A DNA stretch of 64,000 nt from assembly GCA_963920525.1 (NCBI GenBank), contig OY986438.1, positions 47,218,788 through 47,282,787 of the forward strand, in the 5' to 3' direction. This stretch comes from Dichetophora obliterata (Eukaryota; Arthropoda; Insecta; Diptera; Sciomyzidae). Position 1 is the stretch's first letter. Each line of letters begins with the position of its first letter. The notes under the pieces were generated by a model. That model was not told the origin of the DNA and ran no database searches. It saw nothing but the letters and a program-made list of their open reading frames with translations. A program made the position numbers and the translations under genes. Shown here piece after piece: positions 1 to 12,167 of the stretch.

Positions 1-1095
1 TGGGTACACAATAATTTTTTTAGGGCAACGAAAGACTTATGTTATTAAAACGCAAAATTTTGTTGCATTAACAAAAAAGTTTTGTAACCTTAACAAAGCA
101 TTTGTTTTATATTTAAAAAATAATGTTGTAATTATAACATGAAATGGTTTGTTGAAATGGTTCTATGGATCCATGCAATTTTCCGCCCGATCGAATGAGC
201 AATGTCTCGACTTTTACGGACTTTGCGTTCTCCTGGAACAACGATTCTTTTTTCCCACAATGTCCCGAATTTTCTCAAATATGGGATTTTATGAAATTGT
301 TATTCCAGGAGAACGGAAAAAAGGCAAAGTCGAGACTTTGCTCATTTGATTTTCAAAAAACCTCGAAAAAGGGAAAAACACAAGCTTAATGTGGTTAAAA
401 TACTGACAACTCTATGCCGTATAGTACATTTGACAAAAGGTTTTGTTAAAATGAAGAGAACAAAAATAAAAATTTTACAAAAATGCTTTGTAGAATTTCG
501 AAATTTGTTTGTTCATATAGCAAAAAAGCTGGCAAAATACTGGCAAAAAACTGGCAACTCTGAATACGCCTAATTACTTACCAAGGAACCTATACATAAC
601 CATTAAACTGTTTAATCAAAAGAATTTAAAGCTTTTTATATTACATATACAATTTTATTGTCTTTTTTCAAGATCGAAAACTTCTTACAATTAAGAATTT
701 AGAAAATAGATCAACGAAAATTTTTGTCAAATGAACTCCAAGTACACTTTGTTAGCGGAACAAAAATTTTTGTTGAATTTACATCCGATAATGTTAAAAC
801 GCGTCACATTTATTTATCATAGCTTTTTGTTAATCTTTGAGCTAACTTGGGGTTGCTTTAACAAAACTTTTGTTATCTCTTCAAAGATTTTTGTAAATTT
901 TTCAAAATATTTTAACAAAATCAATTTTGTTGAGATCACAAAATCTGTTGTATTTTTTTGTAAAAAAATTTTTGTTCTAGCAACAAAACATTCATTAAAT
1001 GTACGAAATTTTTGTTACTCTGACGAAAAATTTGCCTGTCAGAGAGCTAACAGAAAATTTTTGTTAAAAAATTCGTGATTATTTTTTTCGGTGTG
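1..1095. repeat. AT-rich block of repeated imperfect palindromes
   Basis: Several variants of the palindrome-like motif ACAAAA(N)TTTTGT lie near 52-72, 70-86, 757-775, 858-876, 911-931 and 961-980. Between the two clusters sits a separate hairpin at 194-345. The right edge reads TTTTTTTCGGTGTG near 1083-1096, which resembles the ACACCC(A)n termini of the element at 57943-60898. I infer the subterminal region of a non-autonomous DNA transposon. The left end may lie outside the window. The ORFs here (for example 731-1078) are AT-biased and match no family I know. Confidence 0.4.
194..345. repeat. Inverted repeat (about 48-bp arms)
   Basis: The left arm at 194-241 (AATGAGCAATGTCTCGACTT...) pairs with the right arm at 299-345 (...AAGTCGAGACTTTGCTCATT). 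About ten mismatches are concentrated in the middle of the arm. The loop is about 57 bp. It looks like a small hairpin MITE or a relic of one. I found no clear target-site duplication. Confidence 0.6.
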
Positions 1096-2560
1096 TCAAT
1101 TTTTTTCAGATATTGCAGCAAAACACCAATTCCAACATTCCTTTGAAAAACCGGAGGCTCGAAATTGATTTTAGCCTAAGGATTTCTTGGGCAAAGTTGC
1201 TTAGAATTTTCCTTAGAACATTTTCCTCGCCTACAATTTTTTAGATTTTTTCACCCATACAAATTAACCCGCTATATTATACATACATACATGCCAAGAA
1301 AAACAAATTAATTATTATTACTGCTATAAAATCATCATATTTTCTTAGAGGATACTACATGATATAAAAACTATGAACTAGTCCATGGAAAGTTCATGAA
1401 ATATAGTGAGAATATAATTTTTTCTCAAGTACTATTGTAGAAGAGCTCTACAATTTTGAAAATATGCTAAATATTCGCTTTGGTAACAGCAGTTTTTATG
1501 TCTTTTTTAAAAACAAAAATATGTTTTTTTTTTGAGAAGAATGCACAACACCGAATCGCTGCCAGTCTATTTGCTATACAGCCCAAAAAGAAAGTCATAA
1601 CGTCTAAATTTTCTAATATAATTTGCTTCTACAAAAAAGAATGACACAAAAAGTTGTGAAAAAGTTAAATCTTAATCGTACATAGGTAAAAATTAGTTTT
1701 CTTAGGAAGAATTAGTCAGAATAATAATTATAATGTTGATTTCAACGGAAAGGAATTGAAATGATGCTTGCATTTATGAAAGGACACAATGCACAAATAT
1801 TCCCGATGTAGTATTTTTAGAGAAATTTTAACTTAAACGTTGTTATTATTTTTTCTTATAAACCTAAAATTTTTACTTAAGAAATTTTAAATTTTGTATT
1901 TTTTTTGCACTTCTTACTATTTGTAGAATTCGCTTTTAATATACTTCGTATTGGTCCAAATAATATTACGCTATAGCCTTAAAAAATTATAGATATATAT
2001 ATATATACACTCAAGAATTTATTTGTTCAGTTCTACTTCCCAACAAGGCAAGCTCATAAAAAATTTGTTCCGTTTTGCGAAATGTAAATAAGATCTTATC
2101 AGTAAAAACAAATCAGAGAAAAATCTGTTCAGATTTAATTTGCAAAAAAAATGCGCAATACTAGTTGTAACACATTTTCCGACTGGATTTTCCACGAAGT
2201 TAAAAATTTCATTGACTTTTCGTGAAAATGACATTGCTATTACCTTGCTTTTTTTAAAATAATTTCTTTTTATATCCCAGCAAAATGGAATAAAACAAAA
2301 CAAAACTGACTTTTTCTCAAATATAAAATGTCTATAAGGCTTTACTTCTGAACAACTATGTATTACGTTAAATTTCATAATTAAATGTGATCTATCCTTT
2401 GAGTTTTTACAAGAATTCAATTGTAAGCTTTTGGATGAAGTAAGTTTAAAGAAGGTAACAACAACAACAACAACCACTGGTAGAGTTAAAAGCTTGATCT
2501 AAAAATAGCTACTGCGATAATGTCAAATGATTAAAGCATATGTCATGACATTAAAGTTCA
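1096..2560. other. Gene-free AT-rich stretch
   Basis: I see no recognisable gene or structured repeat. The 152-codon minus-strand ORF at 2019-2477 begins in a GTT/AAC microsatellite (2457-2475) and has no motif or compositional sign of being coding. Confidence 0.5.
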
Positions 2561-2562
2561 TA

Positions 2563-2650
2563 CGAATTTGTTCGAACAAGGGTCAAATCATATAAAACTT
2601 GAACAGTGGGTTGCTCACAGCTGAATCACTCCAAGACTGCTGAAGAGGGA
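2563..2650 (+). repeat. Promoter-like dispersed repeat, copy A
   Basis: About 90 bp that recur at 7936-8028 in the same orientation. Shared blocks include TTCGAACAAG, GTCAAAT, ATATAAAACTT, AACAGT and TCACAGCT. TATAAAA is followed about 24 bp later by CTCACAGCT, which could be a TATA box and an initiator. Upstream and downstream sequences differ between the copies. It may be an LTR core, a TE promoter or a duplicated gene 5' end. The repeat is seen directly; the promoter role is inference. Confidence 0.55.
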
Positions 2651-4539
2651 ATGTAGCAATTTCCGAAACAGGCTGTCTAGTCTGCTGTTTTTTTACATTT
2701 ATATTAAAATTGTAGAATATTTACAAGAATGCGTAAAATTTTACGAAATTTTTTTTCTATTTCAAAAACATAACAAAGACAAATGTAATCACCTTGAAAC
2801 GAAATAAGCTAAAGCATGAAAGACAGATTCTCGGCATACTTCGCTTACAGTTTAGCATTACAATAGCATCAAGAAGAATGCTATTTATCAAATTTTTTTT
2901 TCAATTTTATTATTTCACCTTGAAACCTTAATATTTTGAAAAAACTTGCGAAGCATTTTTTAATTCAATGTATTTCATGATCATAAAATATTTTTGATGT
3001 TTTCTTTATGGGGGAATATACACCTAGAAGTTGAAAACAAAGGTATATTTGTGCATTTTTTAAGGAAACTTAAGGCATATTTCTGAATGAGGGTTTTTGT
3101 GCCTAAAAAAATACACATTCAAGAGTATATTTAATTTTGTTCTTTATTAAAAAAAAAAATTATTATTAAGGTAGATACAGCATTTTTTATAGAGCGCTGT
3201 GAAAAAATTAGTGAAAATCGGTGACCAAGATTGCTCCTCCAAAATTCATTTGAATCAAAAAAACGAAAAAGATTATTAAGGAAAATACTTTAAACTAGTA
3301 CTTGTCGTAGCTGATTTTGAAAATACCGATTTTTGAAAATATGCCGGAGTTTCCGAACGTAAAGTAACGATGCTCGACAAAAAATACGTATTATTGTGCC
3401 TTTAACTAATGAACGAAGCAACGAGAAAAAAAATCCTAAGGCATGTACTAGATTATTATGTGTAGAATTAGCCTGCAAAAAAATCAAAACAATCGGTTCA
3501 CTGAGCTTTGAGAAATTTTGGTCACCGACTTTGAAAACATGGTTTCGGGAAAAACGCGTTTAAATATTTCAAAGCTAATAAATTTCTCACGAAGCTCTCG
3601 AAGGCAGTTTATTCACTTGGCTGTAACTTTGTTTTTTTTTTTTTGAGATATCGACTTGAAATGTTTACCACATATTCTTGAGACTTGAAAAAAGTATTAC
3701 AAAAAAGATCTAAGTATATAGTTCCCCTTAAGCAGAATATAAAAACATCTATATATTACTACACAAACAAAAAAATTGTGGTACCATTTAAGCTGTGTTA
3801 ACGTTAGCATATTCACATAAATCTTACATCGTTAGAAATGTTTTTCGAGTACATTTGCAGAATATAATTTTTATTCGAATAAGTTGTCATTAAGGTATGT
3901 AAAACTGAGCAAATGTAAAAACCTTTTTTCCCAATGGGACATTGCAAACCCATAGCAGCACAGCTTTGTTGAACATCGTTGCTGTAGCCCGCTTGTAAAA
4001 ATTTGTCGGCGATGACATTGTAATGCAGAACTGTAAATGGGAACGAAATCTTGCTTTTGCTCACATAATTTTGTTTTCATTGTAAAAATAATAGTTAGGC
4101 TTTATTAGTCTGTGCAGCAACATCGTGTTTTCTAACAGGAAGTTTTGCAGTGAATGTGTTTGTGAAAACTATTAATCTCTTTGTTTAAACCAAAACAAAT
4201 TTTTCTATATAAAATAAATTATTATCAAACATTAACTCTGAAGTGCTAGATAAAAGGCAATATTTTCCTTCATTTAATTGTAAAAATAGTTGTGGAAATA
4301 ATTTTTGGCGTCAATTGCTTTTGTTTGCTTCTTTCGGTGTTTTCTCTTTCGTTTTCGTTCTGTTTTTGGCGCAAAGAGGATTTTCGTCAAATTTATTTGT
4401 GTTCTTTCCAATGTTGTGCGTCATTTTTTGTCCTCTCCTATCTTGTGCATACCTACTCACATTGTGGCTTACTGTGTAAGGTAGATGTCATCAGTGTTTT
4501 AGCGGCCATGTCCAAACAAATGTAATTGAGTATTGTAAA
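2651..4539. other. Gene-free AT-rich stretch
   Basis: No recognisable gene. The short ORFs at 3290-3487, 3813-4080 and 4243-4525 have no family motif and overlap in several frames, as expected by chance in AT-rich DNA. Confidence 0.5.
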
Positions 4540-4812
4540 CAGACTTCAGAGGCCCCGCAGCTACATTGTATTTAAGAAATAATTGGTTACGTTTTCTGTC
4601 CATTTACCACTGGGTGCATACACGAGAGAAAAGAGAGTGACTCAGAACACTTCAAAAGAGCTGTGTGGCATTGTTGTTGTTGCTGTTTCTTAATTACTCT
4701 CTCGAACTGATAACCTGAACAGAACGAAGAACCCAGTGGTTTATAGACACATGACGTAACCAATTATTTCTCTTATACCTACAATGTAGCTGCGAGACCT
4801 CCAACGCCTGTA
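4540..4812. mobile_element. MITE with about 75-bp imperfect terminal inverted repeats
   Basis: The left arm from 4540 (CAGACTTCAGAGG..., then CGCAGCTACATTGTA and AATAATTGGTTACGT, ending ACCACTGGGT near 4615) is mirrored by the right arm from about 4731 (ACCCAGTGG ... ACGTAACCAATTATT ... TACAATGTAGCTGCG) to CTG at about 4811. The centre carries a TTG/TTGCTG run. There is no coding capacity. The terminal CAG...CTG suggests a hAT-like origin, but I could not define an 8-bp target duplication. Confidence 0.7.
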
Positions 4813-5219
4813 GAATTAATAATTGATATTTTGAATTAAAAACTTCTTCAGGCGCGTTTAGTCATTTTGTGTAGAGGAAAATCGTCGTCTTAGCCAAAAA
4901 TGTATAATATGTAATAAATTTGGTATGTTCGAGCTATTAAAAAAAATTGCCATGACTACTTTCAACGGCTGTTAAACGACAACACTGTTTGTTTGTTCGT
5001 CCTTTATCCCTTTCAGACCTGACGCTAAGCCACCGAGAATTTTTTAAGATTTTTTAAATAAATGGACCTTATATGCTCTGAAAGTATATTCAAAGCCGAA
5101 ACTTTGATATTTTTATTTCCTTGAAGGACTTTCAAGAACCAAAAGTTTGTGCTCAATTAAGATTTTAAAATATATTATTTTATTTGTTAAAATGTGTAGA
5201 CTTCACTAAAATTTGAATT
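4813..5219. other. Gene-free interval
   Basis: AT-rich DNA between the MITE and the 3' end of the first LINE. No gene or repeat structure recognised. Confidence 0.4.
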
Positions 5220-7118
5220 AAATTTTTATTTTTCTTTTTCATTTACAATTTTATATAACAATTAACAATCGCAAGTTCACATAAAAGTTACAAATTTAAA
5301 TGAAAAAGAACTGCTATCTATAATTCACCAAGGAACTAGAGGCGATAGCAGTATCAATAGATATTTTAATTACAATCGATATTAAAAATACATGTAGTAA
5401 CAATAAGGTATCTTAAGTTTTAAATGAATAAAAACAACTTTAAAAATATTAGAAAATTTAAATACAAAAATATAAAAATATATGATGATTTAAAGAAATG
5501 CTAAGAAATATGCAGGAAAATCAATAAAGACTCAAAAACGATTATTACCAATGATAGAAAAGAAACTCAAAGCAAAAACCGAATATAATTACATTAAAAA
5601 ACAATACATAGTAGAACATTTATATCATTATAGTTAAGATTCATAAGCCACAATTTTACATTTTTGAGAAACTTGAATTTATTACGGATGGATCTTATGC
5701 AATCAGGCAAGCTGTTAAAAAGTCTAGGGGCAACTGCAGTGAATGCTGTGGTATCGTTGCAAAATTTTGATTATTTACTCTTAAATTGTAATTAATGGAA
5801 TATCGACTTTCCAGATAGCCAGATTTAAAAAAAAATACTTTTAAAACTTTAAAATAGTACAAATGTTTTAGTGGCAAAATATTTAGTTCTTTAAACAATC
5901 CCAGACTGCTGTCACGGCGACGTTTATTGCAAATAAGGCGAATGGCATGTTTTTGCGATATTAACAGTGGATTTATTTTATTTTCATTAGTACCACCCCA
6001 GCAAGCTAATCCGTACTCTAACTTTGGATGGAAAATACCATAATAAATGCACTTTAAAAGTTTAAGACAGCAAAAAGATTTTAAAAGGTATAAATTTCTA
6101 ACCGCAGCCATGAGGTATTTCTTAAGCGCTTGTGTATGGTCAGACCAACTCATCTTATTGTCAAGTAGCAACCCAAGGTGCTTAAAGGACATTACACATT
6201 CAATGGGAAAACATTTAAAGGAGCAAACTCGATCATCACAGTAAGTTTGTGAGCTCAACGAAGCTAAACAAACATTTTTACAGTGCAAATACTTTTCACA
6301 ATTACCACCGCGAAAGTGAAGCGGCCCGAAGTCTAAATCTTTTCCTAAAACATTGAAATACATAATTCTTGTTTTATCACTGAGTACCATTCTATGGATT
6401 TTGAACCAATGACTTCACACTTCCAGGTCATGATTAATATCCGCAGAAAGATTTAATGGACAGTCACTGGAAAAAGTACAAGCCATATCGTCAGCAAAGG
6501 CATTTATACTACTTTTAAAGTTTTGAGAAAACAATGAATTTATGAAAATCAGGAAAAGAATCGGTCCAAGCACTGATCCCTGAGAGACACCTAAAGTAGA
6601 TTGTAAAGGAAAGCTTAAGTGGTTGTCGATTTTTACTTTTTGTTGTCTATTAAATAAATATGAACTAAGCCAACTATGAATTGAACCTCTGAATCCATAT
6701 CGCAATAATTTATCAAACAAAATTTTATGGTCAACTGTGTCAAAAGCTTTTGTGATATCAACAAAAAGAGTCGCAGTTATCTTTTTGTCATTTAGTACAG
6801 AGTACACATTAGTGCAGAAATTCATAAGTGCATCTTCTGTAGATAGCCCAGACCTAAATCCAAATTGAAATTTACTCAAAAGTTTATTGTTTTCTAAAAA
6901 GTCTACGATTCGCATCTTCATTGCTTTTTCAAAAATCTTGGAAAACGATGGTAGCAGCGAGATTGGTCTGTAATTATTAATATTTGCGCGGTCACCTTTT
7001 TTATACAAAGGAATTACCTCCGCTGTTTTCATATTTTCAGGAAATATACCAGTTTCTACACTTTTGTTAAATAAATGACTTAATACATCACAAATGTTGA
7101 ATGCTATTTTTTCAAATA
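5220..7118 (-). mobile_element. 5'-truncated CR1/Jockey-like LINE copy
   Basis: Minus-strand non-LTR retrotransposon remnant. It holds reverse transcriptase and a C-terminal domain (5695-7115) and then about 470 bp of 3' untranslated sequence. That sequence includes a stem-loop whose CTGCTATC (5311-5318) pairs with GATAGCAG (5344-5351). The 5' end stops inside the ORF near 7115, the usual result of incomplete target-primed reverse transcription. The exact 3' end is uncertain: a T-rich run at 5222-5245 on the plus strand may be the A-rich tail. No target duplication was identified. Confidence 0.75.
5695..7115 (-). pseudogene. LINE reverse transcriptase, truncated, one in-frame stop
   Basis: Encodes the RNA-dependent DNA polymerase of a non-LTR retrotransposon. 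Reading from about 7115: the start of the RT domain with LYKKGD and NNYRPISLLPSFSKIFE (near 7000-6930), QFGFRSGLST, the first catalytic aspartate in FVDITKAFDTVDH, SQGSVLGPILF, and the catalytic box FADD at 6481-6502 (F in place of the usual Y). A TGA at 6415-6417 interrupts the frame. The same frame resumes at once (SHWFKIHRMVLSDKTRIM) and runs to the stop at 5695 through FKHLGLLLDNKMSW and LEYGLACWGG. So a single nonsense change separates two long open stretches, which points to a fairly young copy. No endonuclease is present because of the 5' truncation. The clade (CR1 or Daphne-like) is inferred from motif style. Confidence 0.85.
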
Positions 7119-7712
7119 ATTAATTGCTAATTGCGCTATTAGTATGAAAAACACAACTTACGTTCGCTGCTCATTTTTTAAAAAATAAGTGTTACGCGAG
7201 AATACCGTGAAAATTTAAAAAACGGCAAAATGAACATCGAAAAAATATGAGTAGCAAACATAAACAATAATCAGCGCAATCGATACATAAAAATTTGTTT
7301 TACATTCTGATTCTGATAACAGCGAGTACAGAGTACGTAAAATGAGTTGTGAATATGTATTAGCCAAAAGTATTTATCAGTGTAATGTTTTTTAAATTTG
7401 GTAAACGTTTTTCAATAAAAATTAAAAAAAAAAAAAGATAAATCGATTTTGATATGGTCGAACTTCGACCACAGGCGATACTAGTATTGATTATTATCCT
7501 AGCCTGCAGTCTACAACACTGTAAAAAGTTTATCAGTATTGCAAAATTAAAAATGTTCTTTATTAATCGATATTGGTTGAATATATCTACAGATTAGGAA
7601 ATTTGGAATTTTAAAAATTGAAATTTCACGACATTTATTGGCGATTTTGTAAAAAAAATCACGCTATGCAGCGAGTTTTTTCAATAATGCCTGAAAATCC
7701 ACGTCTTTTTCC
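7119..7712. other. Gene-free interval
   Basis: AT-rich, with an A-run near 7426-7437. No gene recognised. Confidence 0.4.
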
Positions 7713-7836
7713 AAAATATGTATATATACTCTACTTGTCACGCTATTTAAGCGTGTTTTCGCTCAAAGAGTCTTAAAATATGTATATTCTCTCTACATTT
7801 CACGCCATTTCTGCGTGTTCTCGCTCAGATAGTCCA
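7713..7836. repeat. 62-bp tandem duplication with CACGC/GCGTG hairpins
   Basis: Two units start at AAAATATG (7713 and 7775), giving a period of 62 bp. Each carries CACGC(C/T)ATTT..GCGTGTT and then CTCGCTCA or TTCGCTCA. The CACGC/GCGTG pair makes a small hairpin in each unit. A related TCACGCTATGCAGCG lies just upstream near 7660, so the array may have been longer. Confidence 0.65.
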
Positions 7837-7935
7837 GATAGTCAAAAATACTCCAGCAGCGGTATTTTATTCTATTAGAGCGAGTATTACTTTACCTTGA
7901 ATAAACACCTCTGCTTTTACATCATATGATTTCAA

Positions 7936-8028
7936 AGAGTTTATTCGAACAAGTGTCAAATTATATAAAACTTAAACAGTAGATTGGTCACAGCTTAATT
8001 ACTCAAGCCTACTGATGTTGGAAAGAAT
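7936..8028 (+). repeat. Promoter-like dispersed repeat, copy B
   Basis: Second copy of the repeat at 2563-2650, about 5.4 kb away in the same orientation. It holds TTCGAACAAG, GTCAAATTATATAAAACTT, AACAGTAGATTGGTCACAG and a less conserved 3' part. A GTTGTTGTTGTT run follows near 8069-8083, and copy A has none there. The function is unknown. Confidence 0.55.
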
Positions 8029-10631
8029 AGTGACTTTTGCTGAGTTATTAACTCTATACAGAGTTGATGTTGTTGTTGTTGTTGTGGCCTTGTTCAAAAT
8101 TTACTTAAGAGACTTCACGCATTTCTATCTTCTTTTATAAGCGAAGAGAAGATTGAAAGAGACAATTTTATAAGAGGGTTTTTACAAGAGCGCGAAAAAG
8201 ATAATTGTAGATGAGAGGATTTACGCATTTCTAGCGTGAAATATTTATAATTTTGCTCTATGGGATTTAACGACAAAAAATGTAGGCAATCAGTTGCCAG
8301 TAATCATTGTAGTTAATTCTCGTGAATTTTTGTAAGATGGATATCATATAGATACTCATATATATATTTATCCATTCTTAAATAGATATTAGAATTATTT
8401 TATAATGTAAAATATTTACAATTTACAATTACAATTTTACAATTTTGTTGTCGAATCAAAATTCATTTCATTAAAATATAAATTCTTCTACAAAGTGATT
8501 TTACTTATTCTCCGCAATTTTTAACCATCGTCCAAAATTTTTTGTTACATACCACACCTCAACTTTTGCAAAACTTCTTCCTATTTATTTAAACAGTAGT
8601 TGTCTTATTTTCCATAATTATCTGACTAACATACAGCGAAACTTATAAAAAATTTACCAACATTATATTAAGGATATTTTCCAGGACTATGCGACTGCAT
8701 TGCAAATGTCGCAACATGTCGATGTTCACACAAATTAAAGGTACTTCTCACCGCTACCCTGGCATGGGAAGAAAAACAACGTCGTTGTCTATCTTTAGCT
8801 TGAACCCTAGCAGATGTGATTCGAACAAAACAAGTTTAACTTTATGAACTATATAAGTAACTAACGCGAATATTGTGAACTCTGACAAAAGTTTTGTTAA
8901 CTTTCGTTAAGTTTACCAACAAGGAAACAACAGCAACATAAGGAAGCATGCATAAAAGTATGTTTTTATAAATGCAAAGGATTCAACAAACTAGAAAAAT
9001 TATTTAAAATTCCACAAACATACAAATAAGATAGACTTTAATGCAAACTCGAACTTTAGCGGCACAACACACGCCAAATCAAGTTTTGCTGCCTTTGCAT
9101 TAAATACTGTCGTAGCAGCTTATACTAGCTCGTTTATTCGTTCCTTTGCTAGCATGGATGAAAAGTGAATTTTAATATACGTAAAACCCACGCCAAAGAA
9201 AATTCTAACAAATGTCACCGCATCCCTGCCGACCGAACTACCAGCACCACCTACCTGTCAACTAGCACATGACGCAGACCATGATAAAAGTTCGCCTCAT
9301 ATAAATATGAAAATAATAGGATATGTAGCTGGCAGCGCAGGGAAGGAGCAGAGAATTACCAGCAAATATGAAATGACAATCTGTGGTATGGTAAAACATT
9401 TCAGGCACATACTGCAGTTTTGCATATTTTCATAAAACTTATGCATAAATAATGCATGGAAGGAAAGTCGGTGGAAACCTGGTTAAATGAGCAGCAGCAG
9501 GAGCACAGTTCACAAACACCACTGAACAGCAACAAAGCGTGAAGACACAAACACAAGCACAGTGAAAGCACGGAAAAGCCTTTGTCGTCGTCGTCGCTTC
9601 ATCGAGGCAAGCATAACAATGATAACCGGAGGAGTTAAGCAAGGACCTCCTCTCCTTGCTGTGTGTTGAGTTGTAGCCAATAATAATTGGAATAGCAGAC
9701 AAAGGATGAACAAAGTGTAGGGCATGAATTTAAGTTAATATATTTTAATATAGGGCTCAGACCCGTAGGCGTTTGACGTATTTATGGTAGATAGTTTTTA
9801 AGCCACTTACAGAAGAGCACACAAATGAAGAGTAAGTTTCAGTCATGAATGAAAGTGATATATTGATATTTTCAAAAAGAGTTTCTTAAGAAATGCAAAA
9901 ATTCACAACTGTCTTCTAGTCTATAGAGAAGTCGACACGATTTCTTCGGATTCGGGAATTTCGTCAAAATTTTAAAATTTTTTTGAAGCTTTTAATGCCC
10001 TTATTTGGTTTTATAGCAAAATTTTAAATGGATTCTGCAGTAGAAAGTGTTTTAAATAGTCAAAAAAAGCAAGTGCACAATAGAGTAGCCGCCAAATGTG
10101 CTGGCGAATAGAAAATGAAAATGTGAAAATTCAATGAGCTCTTTACTAAAAGTGTGTGGTTGTGTCCCAAACGAAACGGGTTAAAACTTCAGAGCAATTG
10201 GAATAAGCTTTCTTGTGTCTAATTGAACTTTATTTTGACTAGTTTCATATTTTTACTTATATTTAAAAAAATCCGCAAAAATCCAAATATGAAAATATTG
10301 CAATTAAACCTAGTGGCTATTTATCCTGAAATTACGACAAAAACTGTACACAGAAAAAAATTTAGCGACTACGTTGAAGAACCCAACTGCTATGCAATCT
10401 TTAAAAAAATCTCAAAAATCTTAAAATGCTATACATTAAAAAAAATATCCCTGCCAGTTATGGCACAGTTTTGTACAAAAAATAAAAAATAAAAAAAAAC
10501 AAAATTCTGTAGCGAAAGTTACATATTGTTACTTTTTTAAATCCTTTAAATTGTGCATTTCTGGTCTATCGAACACAAAATAAAAATGCAAATAACAATT
10601 GGAAAACATGTCTATCTAACTCCAAATGCCT
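8029..10631. other. Gene-free stretch
   Basis: No gene I can support. The interval near 9180-9720 is less AT-rich than its surroundings and could be conserved non-coding host DNA. Its ORFs (9439-9725, minus) are low complexity with no motif. TGTACACAGAAAAAAAT near 10337-10353 resembles a TE terminus but has no visible partner. Confidence 0.4.
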
Positions 10632-11152
10632 TTAACCCTTTGAGGACGACAAACAAACCGCTGTAAAATTTAAAAAATTTTTTTTTTTGAATTGTCATTA
10701 CCGATGGCATATTTATATACAAAAGTGGCATCAAAAATTTTTTAAATTTTTTTTTACTGTACGTATTGAAAAAATCTGAAAAAATCCGGAAAAACCCATC
10801 CGGAAAGTTTATTTTTTACTTTGTTGGAGTAGCTGATTCATAAAGGTTTTGGCATAATTGGGTTGAGAAAATATATCCGCTCGTATTTAAAAATCGTTTG
10901 TGGTACCTATATCTGTAGTCTCTGAGAAATCGATATTAATGTATACCTATGGAAAAAAAATATGTTTTGACTTCATAGTTTTTTCTTTCTCTTAAAATTA
11001 ATAAAAATTCGAAAAAATGTGGCACACGTTAAAAACCACATTGCTTTCTAATCGTTTAATCCCAACTTTATCAAAATATTTCAAAAATTGTACTCACAAG
11101 ACTTAAAAATGTAAATGGGTTATTTTTGACCCATTCTCACCCAAAGGGTTAA
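10632..11152. mobile_element. piggyBac-like MITE (TTAA target sites)
   Basis: TTAA at 10632-10635 is followed by CCCTTTGAGGACG. At the other end CCCAAAGGG precedes TTAA at 11149-11152. A TTAA target duplication with CCC-starting inverted repeats is the hallmark of piggyBac-superfamily insertions (established knowledge). The 513-bp interior has no coding capacity. Similar starts (TTAACCCTT followed by a G-rich CG motif) occur at 32935 and 37264, which suggests a family. The inverted repeats are short, so the call is moderate. Confidence 0.55.
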
Positions 11153-11900
11153 AAAATTTTTAAAATTAGTTTTGATTTTTGTCGGCCCTTTTCCGTTTCT
11201 GTATGAGAAAATCCTTGTCTTGGCTTTTAATCGTTTCGAATACGATGGCAAATAAGCAATGTTCGATCTTTTCTAGTAAACTATTTTCCTTAATTCGATA
11301 CTTTTCATATGGTGAACTGGAATTTTTATGTATGTCTCGCCATTCTACGTATAAATTGTTAAATTTTCGGATGCAATTCCTTTACATCATTGAGGAAAAG
11401 TGGGGCTTTAACAAAATTTAAGCGTCAATTGCGTTCCACAAACATTGCAAATGCGTGTTTTATAAAAAAATACTAAAGCACTTGCTTCGTAGATGGTCAT
11501 TTCGTATCAAAAATTTATTTTCAATTTCAATATATTGATTTTTGCAGTTTTTTTAATTTTTTACCCTTAAACCAGGTACTGGTATCTTGGCAGTCCTGGA
11601 TATCAAAAATCTTTCACACAAAAATCAAAAATAATTTTAAGAACTTATTAAAGCCATTTAGGGTAAAACACATATGTTTTCCATTTTTTATGCATTTTTG
11701 TTTGTGTTCGATAGGCCAGAAATAGGCACTTTGAAGGATTTAAAAAAAGTCTTTTGTTACATCTGTAACTTTCACTTCAGAATTTTGGTTTTTTTTTTAT
11801 TTTTTTGTATCGAGGTTTATTTTAAAAAAATGCAAATTACTGAAAAATTAAATATTTCAACTGTATAAAAATATCCTACTGCAAAATGCGTTCATAATTT
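11153..11900. other. Gene-free AT-rich interval
   Basis: The small ORFs at 11179-11421 and 11674-11868 have no recognisable motif. Confidence 0.4.
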
Positions 11901-12167
11901 TTCATTGCAACTAACTAGACATTTGGTCGGGACATCATAAACTACCAAAACCAAAAAATTAGTCATTTTAACAGAAACCCTTAATTCGAACACTTCGGGT
12001 AGGTTTCCGTTTTGATAAAGTTTTTAATAACTCTTTCATTGCAACTAACTTAGACATTTGGTCGGGACATCATAAGCTACCAAAACCAAAAATTAGTCAT
12101 TTTAACAGAAACCCTAAATTCGAACACTTCGGGTAGGTTTTCGTTTTGATAAATTTTTTAATAACGC
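11901..12167. repeat. 134-bp direct tandem duplication
   Basis: Two head-to-tail units start at TTCATTGCAACTAACT (11901 and 12035). They share GACATTTGGTCGGGACATC, ACTACC or GCTACCAAAACC, TTTTAACAGAAACCCT and CACTTCGGGTAGGTTT. Only a few substitutions and small indels separate them, so the duplication is recent relative to the neighbouring decay. Confidence 0.85.

Noticed and set aside
731..1078. 115-codon ORF at the left end
   Set aside because: It is built from repeated TTTTTGT/AACAAA palindromes; the protein sequence has no domain.
2019..2477. 152-codon minus-strand ORF as a gene
   Set aside because: It begins in a GTT/AAC microsatellite (MVVVVVV), has lysine/phenylalanine-rich composition expected from AT-rich DNA, and no motif.
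9439..9725. Overlapping minus-strand ORFs with a Cys-rich tail
   Set aside because: Low complexity (CAC/GTG-rich DNA), two overlapping frames equally open, no recognisable family.
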